In this document: positions 1-5,700 of the stretch, one piece after another | Layout: each line of letters starts with the position of its first letter | Position numbering within the stretch: the first letter of the stretch is position 1 | Assembly: GCA_028276215.1 (NCBI GenBank) | Contig: JAPYWT010000058.1 | Coordinates: 1 to 9,641 of the forward strand | Origin: Thermoflexus sp. | GTDB taxonomy: Bacteria; Chloroflexota; Anaerolineae; B4-G1; DUEL01 | DNA: 9,641 nt | Direction of reading: 5' to 3' | Position numbers and translations under genes: made by a program | Notes under the pieces: model-generated | What the model saw: the letters and a program-made list of their open reading frames with translations, nothing else | Told to the model about the DNA's origin: nothing | The model's database searches: none

Positions 1-457
1 TGTTAAAGGGGTCGGCGAACATTTTGTAGAGAGGAAGGTTCCAGGCCCCGGCAGAGGTTTTATCCGCCATAAAGATGATCACCGGTTCGGAGGGCCGCTC
101 GGTGAACTCCATCTCCGCCACGCCGGGGCCCATGCCTTTGACGTTGCCGGAGAAGGCGTCCGCCAGCAGGTCCTGCCCGGCGCCGTAGAGTTTCAGCCGT
201 TTGGCAACCTCCGTACAGGCCTCAAAGGTCTCCCAGGCCAGGCGGTGAATCTCCGGGCTGTCCACTCCTTTCCGGTGGGTCATGATGAGTTGCAGGTCGT
301 CGCCGCAGGCGGTGACGTGGAAGTCTACGATGAGGTCGTCCTTCACCGCCGCCTCCAGCCGGTCCTCCGCCTCCTCTATCAGTTCGTCGTGGACGCTGGA
401 GTGGCCGACGAACCCGCCAATATCCGCCTTGATGACGCTGAGCGTAATGGGGTCCAT
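1..457 (-). CDS. fbp: Fructose-1,6-bisphosphate aldolase/phosphatase (class V FBPase), N-terminal part
   Basis: Bifunctional gluconeogenic enzyme that condenses triose phosphates to FBP and dephosphorylates it to fructose 6-phosphate, in the cytoplasm. The 152 visible residues run off the left edge, so roughly the second half is missing. Family signatures are clear: the start LSVIKADIGGFVGH, then ACGDDLQLIMTH, YGAGQDLLADAFSGN, GMGPGVAEMEF, FMADKTSAGAWNLPLYKMFADPFN. Candidate Mg-binding residues are Asp12, His19, Asp53, Asp54, Gln95 and Asp132; the later Tyr/Lys of the aldolase site lie outside the window. The ATG at 455-457 is chosen because a strong AGGAGG sits 5 nt upstream (463-468). The gene lies 133 bp downstream of an FAD oxidoreductase gene, separated by short repeats. 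The family is typical of archaea and deep-branching, mostly thermophilic bacteria, including Chloroflexota. The assignment is firm from motif recognition; activity is inferred. Confidence 0.95.
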   Translation of the reverse strand, partial: MDPITLSVIKADIGGFVGHSSVHDELIEEAEDRLEAAVKDDLIVDFHVTACGDDLQLIMTHRKGVDSPEIHRLAWETFEACTEVAKRLKLYGAGQDLLADAFSGNVKGMGPGVAEMEFTERPSEPVIIFMADKTSAGAWNLPLYKMFADPFN

Positions 458-462
458 TTTTT

Positions 463-468
463 CCTCCT
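463..468 (-). promoter_or_regulatory. Shine-Dalgarno site of the FBP aldolase/phosphatase gene
   Basis: The minus strand reads AAAGGAGG followed by a short A-run and ATG, with 5 nt between AGGAGG and the start. This near-perfect anti-SD match fixes the start at 457 and rejects the longer overlapping frame that begins at 497. Confidence 0.85.
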
Positions 469-510
469 TTCTGTCCGGTCGGTCGCAGCGAATCCAACTG
501 CTCGTAGAAC

Positions 511-535
511 TTTATCCTGTTCTGAGCAGGATAAA
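511..535. repeat. Perfect 9-bp inverted repeat (hairpin)
   Basis: TTTATCCTG (511-519) and CAGGATAAA (527-535) are exact reverse complements around a 7-nt loop, TTCTGAG. The right arm is the first part of the 24-bp tandem repeat that follows, so this is an inverted partial copy of the same element. It lies between the oxidoreductase stop and the FBPase start. No T-run follows on either strand, so it is not a standard intrinsic terminator. Confidence 0.8.
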
Positions 536-594
536 TCCTGCGCTACAACGCAGGATAAATCCTGCGCTACAACGCGGGATAAATCCTGCGCTAC
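527..594. repeat. 24-bp tandem repeat, 2.8 copies, each with a palindromic core
   Basis: Units are 527-550, 551-574 and a partial unit 575-594. Each holds the palindrome-like core CAGGATAAATCCTG (CGGGAT in the last unit) followed by CGCTAC and, in the full units, AACG. GCAGGAT and ATCCTGC pair with only AA between them, so each unit could form a small hairpin. The last unit reaches into the 3' end of the oxidoreductase gene, whose TAG stop (591-593) lies in the CGCTAC part. The unit length and lack of unique spacers exclude a CRISPR. I recall similar GTAGCGCAGGATTTATCC elements between genes in Chloroflexota genomes; this is memory, not a search. Confidence 0.9.
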
Positions 595-1748
595 TTCAGT
601 TTCTCCTCCCCACCGAAGGGCCGGTAGGGGCTCAGTTGATCCAGAATCTCCTGGTCTTCCGGGGTGATGGCATTTTGCACCATGTGGGTCAGGAGGACGC
701 CGACGCCCGGCCCCAGCATGTATCCCTGCCCGCACATCCCGACGGCATAGATGTACCCCTGCAATTCCCGCGCCCAGCCAATGATGGGGAAGCCGTCGGG
801 GGTCATCGGATAGAGGCCCCGCCAAGTGCGGCGCACTTTGATGTTGGCCAGTTTCGGCATCAGGTCCACCATCCGCCGGGCAATCATGGGCAGGAAGACG
901 GAGGTCTCCCGGCGGTCGGTGCCGATGATAGGCGGTTCGGGGGTGATGCAGAAGACAATGGGGCCCGGCCTGTGCTGGTAGAAGTAGTAGTTCTTGGAGC
1001 CCTCGGCGGGGCGGATGTCCACCACCATCGGCTCCAGGAAACGGGCGACGGGTTCGGTGATGCCCGCCTCGTGGCAATCCGGGGTCACGGGGACGTCCAG
1101 CCCGGCCATCTGGGCCACCGCCCGGGCCCAGGGGCCGGCGGCGTTGATCACCACCTCGGTGGCGTAGCCGCCCCGGTCGGTCCGCACGCCCACCACCCGC
1201 CCCCGGCGGCGGATGATGCCGGTGACCCGCTCCCGGAAGTGGAACTCGGCGCCCCGCTCCCGCGCCCGCATGTAGAACGCGTGCGCCGTCAGCAACGGGG
1301 AGGCGGAGCCGTCACCCGGGGAGTACGTCCCGCCGATCAGCCCCTCCGGATTCAGGTCCGGGATAACCTGCAGAAGGTCGTCCCGGTCCAGCCAGCGGAT
1401 GTTCAGCCCGTAGGCCTGCTGAACTTTCAGCAGGTTTTTGAGAACCTGCTCCTCCTGCTCCCGGTAGGCGACGAAGGAGTACCCGCCCTGGTACCATTCA
1501 ATGTTGTCTCCGTAGGTCTCCTCCCAGGTGGAGAAAATCTCTATGGACTTCAGGCAGAGGCGGATTTTGGCGGGGTCGGAGTGGGTGGCGCGGATGCCGC
1601 CGATGGCGGCCTTGTTGGAGCCCTGTCCGGGACTGGCGAACTGGTCAATGACCAGGACTTTCAGGCCGGCATCGGCCATAAAGAACGCCGCGGGCAGGCC
1701 GATGCTTCCGGCGCCGACAATCACGACGTCGTAGGTTTGGGTGGTCAT
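591..1748 (-). CDS. FAD-dependent oxidoreductase, DAO family (sarcosine oxidase beta-like)
   Basis: A 385-residue flavoprotein of the glycine/D-amino-acid oxidase superfamily, expected to oxidise a secondary or alpha amine using FAD. The N-terminal Rossmann dinucleotide site is YDVVIVGAGSIGLPAA (GxGxxG at residues 12-17), with an acidic residue at the end of the second strand in VLVIDQF (Asp35). The NKAAIGGIRATHSDPAKI segment after it is typical of sarcosine-oxidase-beta/FAD-binding-oxidoreductase paralogues. The second FAD-contacting region is VVINAAGPWA, and the C-terminal FAD loop is MTPDGFPIIGWA with VGMCGQGYMLGPGVG. There is no signal peptide or membrane segment. The start at 1746-1748 has GGAGG 5 nt upstream (1754-1758). 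The stop codon lies inside a tandem repeat, so the last few residues may have been reshaped by repeat insertion. The substrate cannot be told from sequence. Neighbours (mltG upstream, FBPase downstream) give no pathway link. Confidence 0.9.
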   Translation of the reverse strand: MTTQTYDVVIVGAGSIGLPAAFFMADAGLKVLVIDQFASPGQGSNKAAIGGIRATHSDPAKIRLCLKSIEIFSTWEETYGDNIEWYQGGYSFVAYREQEEQVLKNLLKVQQAYGLNIRWLDRDDLLQVIPDLNPEGLIGGTYSPGDGSASPLLTAHAFYMRARERGAEFHFRERVTGIIRRRGRVVGVRTDRGGYATEVVINAAGPWARAVAQMAGLDVPVTPDCHEAGITEPVARFLEPMVVDIRPAEGSKNYYFYQHRPGPIVFCITPEPPIIGTDRRETSVFLPMIARRMVDLMPKLANIKVRRTWRGLYPMTPDGFPIIGWARELQGYIYAVGMCGQGYMLGPGVGVLLTHMVQNAITPEDQEILDQLSPYRPFGGEEKLK

Positions 1749-1758
1749 GGTGGCCTCC

Positions 1759-1800
1759 GTGAAACGTGAAACGTAAAACGTGAAACGTAAAACGTGAAAC
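1759..1800. repeat. Six tandem 7-bp units, GTRAAAC
   Basis: Units in plus-strand order are GTGAAAC, GTGAAAC, GTAAAAC, GTGAAAC, GTAAAAC, GTGAAAC. The array fills almost all of the 58 bp between the mltG stop and the oxidoreductase start, and abuts the oxidoreductase Shine-Dalgarno site. In the transcript it reads GTTTYAC six times, so it forms the 5' leader of the oxidoreductase mRNA if transcription reads through. Function unknown. Confidence 0.95.
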
Positions 1801-1806
1801 GTGATG

Positions 1807-2982
1807 TCACGGGACGGTGCCGCCGCAGGAAGCGTAGTTGGCGTTGTGCTCTTCTTCCGTACGGGCGAAGAGGTGGCTGCCGTCGTTCTTGTGACAGTCG
1901 GCGATGAAGTAGAAATAGTCGGTCTGGGCCGGGAAGGCTGACGCCTGGATGGACGCCAGTCCCGGGCTGCAGATGGGGCCGGGGGGCAGGCCAGGGTAGC
2001 GGTAGGTGTTGTACGGGTGGTCTATGTCCGCCAGGGAGTTGACGCCCAGTTCGTCAAAGTAGAGCCGACGCCACCAGGTTCCCGTCCGTTCATCGTAGCC
2101 CAGGGCGTACTGGACGGTGGGGTCGGCGTTGAGGAGCCAGCCGTTCCGCAGCCGGTTCAGGAAGACGCTGGCGATGATGGGCCGTTCCTCCGGGATGACG
2201 GCCTCCCGCTCTACCAGCGAGGCCAGGGTGACCAGTTGGTGGACGGTCAGGCCCTGGTTGGCCGCGCTCAGCCGCATCTCCTCGGTCACCCGCGCGTCAA
2301 AGGTCGCCAGCATACGGGCCACCACGTCGTAGGCCGTTACTTCCTCCGGCAGGCGGTAGGTCTCCGGGAAGAGGTACCCCTCCAGGGTGGCCTCCGGCGG
2401 CAGGTCGGCCAGGAAGGGGTAGTCCTTCAGGTCGGTTTCCCGCCAGCCGGTGGTCGCCAGGGCGATGAAATCCGCCTCGGGGATGCCGGTCTGGGCGGCG
2501 ACGGTGGCCGCAACCTCCTCCAGGCGGAGCCCCTCACGGACCGTGAGCACCCGCTCCGGGCGCCGACCGCTCTGCAGCGCCTCGGCGATTTCGGGGATGG
2601 TCATCGTCTGGCGCAGGGTGTAGGTGCCGGCCTCCAGGCCGGCGTCCATGCCCTTGTACTGCAGGTACCGCCGGAAGAGTTCGGCATCGGAGATAAGGCC
2701 GGCTTCCTGGAGCCGCCGGGCCACCTCCGCCGCCGTCTCCCCGGGCTGGACGACGAAGGTGACCGGGGTGTTATCGGTGCCGGCGGGGCGCTGGAGTTCG
2801 TCGGCGTGCATCTGGATGTAGGTCTCCAGGGCAACCTCTTTGGGGGAACCCGCCGCGCTGATGTTGCAGATAGAGATGCCCAGCCCTCCGGTCCGGCGGA
2901 ACGCCCAGAAACTCCCGCCGACGATGACCCCAACCGAAGCCAGAGCCAGCAGAAAGGCAACAACGCGGGTTGTCTGTTTCAT
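1807..2982 (-). CDS. mltG: Endolytic murein transglycosylase MltG (YceG-like)
   Basis: A 391-residue membrane-anchored lytic transglycosylase that cuts nascent glycan strands of peptidoglycan. An N-terminal membrane anchor covers about residues 7-28 (VVAFLLALASVGVIVGGSF). A LysM-like segment follows around 74-145 (TFVVQPGETAAEVARRLQEAG), then the catalytic YceG domain. Visible landmarks are EGYLFPETYRLP (201-212), ASLVEREA (254-261; Glu258 is the likely catalytic residue), NADPTVQYALG (285-295), YNTYRYPGLPPGPICSPG (324-341) and a FARTEEEHN tail. The length fits the family. An upstream in-frame start at 3096 would add 38 residues read through a degenerate repeat, so the ATG at 2980-2982 with GAGGTG just upstream is preferred. 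Two cysteines, in ICNIS and at the C-terminal SCGGTVP, are outside the catalytic core. The ruvX-mltG proximity is common in bacteria. Confidence 0.95.
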   Translation of the reverse strand: MKQTTRVVAFLLALASVGVIVGGSFWAFRRTGGLGISICNISAAGSPKEVALETYIQMHADELQRPAGTDNTPVTFVVQPGETAAEVARRLQEAGLISDAELFRRYLQYKGMDAGLEAGTYTLRQTMTIPEIAEALQSGRRPERVLTVREGLRLEEVAATVAAQTGIPEADFIALATTGWRETDLKDYPFLADLPPEATLEGYLFPETYRLPEEVTAYDVVARMLATFDARVTEEMRLSAANQGLTVHQLVTLASLVEREAVIPEERPIIASVFLNRLRNGWLLNADPTVQYALGYDERTGTWWRRLYFDELGVNSLADIDHPYNTYRYPGLPPGPICSPGLASIQASAFPAQTDYFYFIADCHKNDGSHLFARTEEEHNANYASCGGTVP

Positions 2983-2985
2983 TCT

Positions 2986-2991
2986 CACCTC
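2986..2991 (-). promoter_or_regulatory. Shine-Dalgarno site that decides the mltG start
   Basis: GAGGTGAGA directly precedes the ATG at 2982 on the minus strand. The longer frame from 3096 has no comparable site and would translate through repeat sequence, so this site supports the short form that begins with the membrane anchor. Confidence 0.7.
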
Positions 2992-3001
2992 GTCGGAGTA
3001 C

Positions 3002-3059
3002 CGAAGGCACAAAGGGGAGTGGACATTGGCAATGCCTTGTGTCTTCGTGTCTTTGTGGT
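3002..3059. repeat. Lone copy of the palindromic 'GACACGAAG' repeat
   Basis: The 3035-3059 arm (CTTGTGTCTTCGTGTC then TTTGTGGT) matches the arms in the 3961-4206 array. A shorter opposing arm, CGAAGGCACAAAGG at 3002-3015, pairs imperfectly with 3035-3047. The spacer between arms differs from the AT-rich spacers of the array. It fills the 82-bp gap between the DUF2283 gene and mltG and forms the mltG leader. Confidence 0.7.
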
Positions 3060-3064
3060 GATTT

Positions 3065-3307
3065 CTAACCGACAGGAGCGGGGACGCGCGGGCCAATCAG
3101 GGCGATCTGAGATAGTGGCAGGGATTCCGCTTCCAGCCGGGTCAGGTTGACGATGCGGCTGGCATGCTGGATGTCAATTCCGACCAGATGACCGTCGGCA
3201 TCAAAGTCCAGCACCACGCCCGGCGCGACCTCCCGCGAATCCACGCTGGTCCGTTCGGAAAGGTCAATGTAGAGCGAATCGGTATCTGGATAGTAATGGA
3301 ACTTCAC
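3065..3307 (-). CDS. DUF2283 domain protein, probable antitoxin-like partner
   Basis: An 80-residue protein. MKFHYYPDTDSLYIDLSE, REVAPGVVLDFDADGHLVGI and DIQHASRIVNL are the hallmarks of DUF2283 (Y-x2-xxD-x-LYI-x-L then E-x-APG-x-x-x-D-x-D-x2-G-x2-VGI). The start is GTG at 3305-3307, supported by GGGAGGTGA at 3312-3320. It overlaps the stop of the preceding small gene by 4 nt (GTGA), so the two are probably translationally coupled. DUF2283 proteins are often found directly after DUF4258-like small proteins in an arrangement resembling type II toxin-antitoxin loci; the antitoxin role is inferred from that pairing. The last 15 residues or so after ESLPLSQ extend beyond the core. Confidence 0.85.
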   Translation of the reverse strand: MKFHYYPDTDSLYIDLSERTSVDSREVAPGVVLDFDADGHLVGIDIQHASRIVNLTRLEAESLPLSQIALIGPRVPAPVG

Positions 3308-3543
3308 GGCTTCACCTCCCGGAAATCCCGATCGGGGAACGCATTGTGCACTGTTACACCGTCCTCCAAAGTCACCACGCGCAGGTACTTGCCCAATTCG
3401 GGGACGAAAATCCAGTATCGGACCCGTCCGTCCGGCTGGATCTCTCGCCGTACTGGCTCGCGCAACGCCCTTTCGCACCATTCCCGCCGGATGTAGGGGC
3501 GTTTGCGCAGGACTTGCTCCTCAAAGTACCGCGTGGTTTTCAT
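3304..3543 (-). CDS. Small DUF4258-like protein, candidate toxin of a TA-like pair
   Basis: A 79-residue basic protein starting MKTTRYFEEQVLRKRPY. It carries a pattern I associate with DUF4258/BrnT-RelE-like small proteins: an N-terminal R-x(n)-R helix (IRREWCERALREP), a strand with DGRVRYWIFV, then LGKYLRVVTLEDGVTVHNAFPDRDF. The start at 3541-3543 lies inside the 3' end of ruvX (23-nt overlap, different frame) with AGGAAG just upstream. Its stop shares GTGA with the DUF2283 start. The overlapping arrangement with a DUF2283 partner suggests a toxin-antitoxin-like module, with the putative toxin first. No catalytic residues can be named with confidence, and it could equally be a non-toxic member of the fold. 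Confidence 0.8.
   Translation of the reverse strand: MKTTRYFEEQVLRKRPYIRREWCERALREPVRREIQPDGRVRYWIFVPELGKYLRVVTLEDGVTVHNAFPDRDFREVKP
3312..3320 (-). promoter_or_regulatory. Shine-Dalgarno site supporting a GTG start for the DUF2283 gene
   Basis: GGGAGGTGA on the minus strand ends 4 nt before the GTG at 3307. It lies inside the 3' end of the upstream coding sequence and decides the non-ATG start over the longer frame that opens at 3481. Confidence 0.75.
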
Positions 3544-3952
3544 TCTTCCTGGCCTCAAGAAACCCCTGCAGCAGGACGGCAGCGGCGACAGCGTCCACTT
3601 CGCCGCGTCGTCGGCGCTTTCCGGGGCGGACGGTCTCCAGAATCTCCTGGGCGGCGACGGTGGTGTAGCGCTCGTCCCACAACTCCACCGGCACGTCCAG
3701 CGCGTCCGCCAGCGCCTCTACGTACGCCTCCACCCAGCGGGCCTGGAGGCCCACCTCGCCGCGCAGGGTCAGCGGCCGCCCGACAATCACCCGCCCGGCG
3801 CCGTATTCGGCCACCAGGCGGGCAATGGCGGCGAAGTCCTCGGCGCGGGACTTCCGCTCCACCACCCCCACCGGTCGGGCCACCGTCCCGCTGGGGTCGC
3901 TGACCGCCACCCCAATCCGCCGTTCACCCAGGTCCAGTGCCAGCACCCGCAT
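3521..3952 (-). CDS. ruvX: RuvX/YqgF family Holliday-junction resolvase-like nuclease
   Basis: A 143-residue RNase H-fold protein of the YqgF family, implicated in pre-16S rRNA 5' end processing and in Holliday-junction resolution. Motifs are MRVLALDLGERRIGVAVSD (metal-binding Asp7), VIVGRPLTLRGE (56-66), LWDERYTT (91-98, Asp93-Glu94-Arg95) and GEVDAVAAAVLLQGFL (117-132, Asp120). The length is normal. The ATG at 3950-3952 is chosen because the family starts just before the first strand; the upstream in-frame extension to 4078 encodes repeat sequence. No strong Shine-Dalgarno site is visible, and the leader consists of the palindromic repeat. The 3' end overlaps the next small gene by 23 nt. 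The gene sits in a backbone of baseplate-J-like gene, ruvX and mltG. Confidence 0.95.
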   Translation of the reverse strand: MRVLALDLGERRIGVAVSDPSGTVARPVGVVERKSRAEDFAAIARLVAEYGAGRVIVGRPLTLRGEVGLQARWVEAYVEALADALDVPVELWDERYTTVAAQEILETVRPGKRRRRGEVDAVAAAVLLQGFLEARKNENHAVL

Positions 3953-3960
3953 GTTCTTGA

Positions 3961-4206
3961 GAACCACCAAGACACGAAGGGGGAAATTAACAACAAACAA
4001 ATCTTTGTGTCTTCGTGTCTTCGTGGTAAAAATCTCAGAACCACCAAGACACGAAGGCACGAAGGAGGAAATTAACAATTAAAAATTAACAATAAACAAA
4101 TCTTTGTGTCTTCGTGTCTTCGTGGTAAAAATCTCAGAACCACCAAGACACGAAGGCACGAAGTTTTTTGTGTCTTCGTGTCTTCGTGGTGAAAACCAAA
4201 ACCTCA
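3961..4206. repeat. Three tandem copies of a palindromic intergenic repeat
   Basis: Copies are 3961-4037, 4038-4136 and 4137 to about 4206, each starting GAACCACCAAGACACGAAG and ending near ATCTCA or CCTCA. Within a copy, the left arm (ACCACCAAGACACGAAGG, plus CACGAAG in copies 2 and 3) pairs imperfectly with the right arm (TTTGTGTCTTCGTGTC, TTCGTGGT at about 4003-4027, 4102-4126 and 4168-4190). The spacers are AT-rich (AATTAACAATTAAAAATT type in copy 2) and shrink to a short T-run in copy 3. The array fills the whole gap between the baseplate-J-like gene and ruvX, including the ruvX leader. Translations give TTKTRRHKD-type peptides, which I regard as spurious. I recall similar repeats in many unrelated bacteria; that is memory only. 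Confidence 0.92.
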
Positions 4207-5700
4207 GGGCGTCACCTGGACGGTGATGCGCAGAGGGAGCAGGGGCAGATGCGGCAGCCAGTGGGGCCAGACCTGAATCTGGGGCGGCTGGGCCAGGGGC
4301 CACTCCTCCGCCAGCAGGTCGGCGGCCCGGGCGACCGTCTTGCCCCGGACGGCCTGCCGGACGGCCTGCGGGTCCACCTGGGCGGCCGCGGCGCCCACCG
4401 CCGAGACGGAGAAGGTGATCACCCCTCCCTCGGGGCCGGCCGTCGGCTCCTGAATGTCAAATTCGGTATTCACCAGCACGTGGTCGGGGGGGAGACGGCG
4501 CACCAGGGCGGCGTAGGCGACCGCCTCGGCGTTATCCCGGTCCACCGCCATACCGGTGACCAGCAGTTTCATGTACACCTGCAGTGTGTCCGCCCGTTCG
4601 TAGAGAAACCGGTTGTAGGAGACCTCGCTGGCCTGAATCTCCAGGGACTGCCGGAAGAGGACCTCATTGGGCTCCAGGTACTTCTGCAGGCCCTGGTAGG
4701 CTTCCTCCAGCAGTCGGGCCGTCAACTGCTCCCGGGCCCGGTCCATATCCTCCTGGGAGACGGCGCGGACTTCCTCCAGGCCGCCGCCCCGGGTCGGTTC
4801 GGGGTTGATGACCCGCAGGGCCAGCGCAGCGACGCCTTCCACCTGATTGATGAGTCCGGCACCGACGTTACCCGCCGGCCCCTCCTCCAGGGCCTCTATG
4901 GGGGCCGGGGCCTGGCCGAAGGGGGGCACCGTCACGTCCTGGGTGGTGGCGAAGCGGACCGGGAAGGCGCCCGCAGAGGTCCGGACGACCGTGCGGGCGG
5001 GCACCAGAATCTCCTGCCCCAGCATGTTGGTGAAGAGGACGGTCCCGGTGGCCCGACCCGATTCATAGGCGGCGGTGCCGGTCGTCTCCACCTCCAGGCT
5101 CCCGGCGAAGTAATCGCCCACCCGGCGGGCGGGAATCTGCCCGCCCGCCGCGTCCACGGCCTGCGTCTCCAGCCCGGCCGATACGGTGACGGTCGCCCGG
5201 ACGGTCTCCACGGTGGGGACCAGGGTGATGGTGGCCCGGGGGACGACGGCGTAGGCGAAGGCCAGGAGCACCAGCAGGGTGGCGAAGAAGACGGTCAGCC
5301 GGGCGCCCAGGCGGACGTTCCGGGCCCAGGGCGGGAGCGAGCGGGCGGGTGGCGGGCGGAGGGGGACTTCCTCCTCCCACCAGGCGCGGGGCGGCGGTTC
5401 CAGGGGTTGCCGCTCCGGGCGGGGCCAGCGGCGGGCCGCCTCCGCCTCCTCCACCGAGGCGAAGGCCGGCAGGCCGATCCAGCGGACGTAGGCCCGCCGG
5501 TCCGGGTCCTCGGAGACAACGGCGACCTCCGCACCCAACCGTTCCGCTTCCCGGCGCACCCGTTCGCCGTCCAGCGGATTGGAGAAGAGACGGGTCTCCC
5601 AGGGAAGAACAATGATGACCCGTCCGTTCCGCGCCTGCCGAATACGGTGGCGCAGGATCGCCAGGTCATCGTCGGGTTGAAGGGAAATGATGTGGGTCAC
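4204..5700 (-). CDS. Membrane-anchored protein with baseplate J/gp47-like domain
   Basis: A 498-residue single-pass membrane protein. Residues 1-92 form a cytoplasmic alpha/beta domain (MTHIISLQPDDDLAILRHRI, GRVIIVLPWE, AEVAVVSEDP, IGLPAFASVEEAEAARRW). A proline-rich linker (95-125) leads to one transmembrane helix (about 134-154, LTVFFATLLVLLAFAYAVV). The extracytoplasmic part holds a baseplate-J-like beta region (about 216-290, GTVLFTNMLGQEILVPARTVV and GPAGNVGAGLINQVEG), then a helical segment with EVLFRQSLE and a beta C-terminus. I recognise it as the protein usually annotated baseplate J/gp47 family in Chloroflexota chromosomes. No other phage genes are present, so a phage role is unlikely; a cell-surface role is inferred. 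The start is GTG at 5698-5700, overlapping the endonuclease stop by 4 nt, with AGGGAAAG just upstream. The stop touches the repeat array. Confidence 0.82.
   Translation of the reverse strand: MTHIISLQPDDDLAILRHRIRQARNGRVIIVLPWETRLFSNPLDGERVRREAERLGAEVAVVSEDPDRRAYVRWIGLPAFASVEEAEAARRWPRPERQPLEPPPRAWWEEEVPLRPPPARSLPPWARNVRLGARLTVFFATLLVLLAFAYAVVPRATITLVPTVETVRATVTVSAGLETQAVDAAGGQIPARRVGDYFAGSLEVETTGTAAYESGRATGTVLFTNMLGQEILVPARTVVRTSAGAFPVRFATTQDVTVPPFGQAPAPIEALEEGPAGNVGAGLINQVEGVAALALRVINPEPTRGGGLEEVRAVSQEDMDRAREQLTARLLEEAYQGLQKYLEPNEVLFRQSLEIQASEVSYNRFLYERADTLQVYMKLLVTGMAVDRDNAEAVAYAALVRRLPPDHVLVNTEFDIQEPTAGPEGGVITFSVSAVGAAAAQVDPQAVRQAVRGKTVARAADLLAEEWPLAQPPQIQVWPHWLPHLPLLPLRITVQVTP

Noticed and set aside
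511..535. Intrinsic terminator
   Set aside because: The stem is AT-rich and no T-run follows on either strand; it is better explained as an inverted repeat copy.
527..594. CRISPR array
   Set aside because: The units are directly adjacent with no unique spacers and there are no cas genes; it is a simple tandem repeat.
282..1769. 495-residue plus-strand open frame
   Set aside because: It lies antisense to the FBPase and oxidoreductase genes, has shadow-like composition (rich in G, P, H, V, D) and no recognisable domain.
2983..3096. 38-residue N-terminal extension of MltG
   Set aside because: It would place charged, repeat-encoded sequence ahead of the membrane anchor; the downstream ATG has its own Shine-Dalgarno site.
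2017..3150. 377-residue plus-strand open frame
   Set aside because: Antisense to mltG, which has unmistakable family motifs. The frame itself shows only low-complexity G/Q/H/R-rich sequence.
3983..4303. Small proteins with TTKTRRHKD-type peptides
   Set aside because: They are translations of the palindromic repeat array in several frames, with no conserved start or ribosome binding site.
4204..5700. Prophage or contractile injection system
   Set aside because: The baseplate-J-like domain sits in a single-pass membrane protein next to alaS and ruvX. No tail, sheath or portal genes are present.
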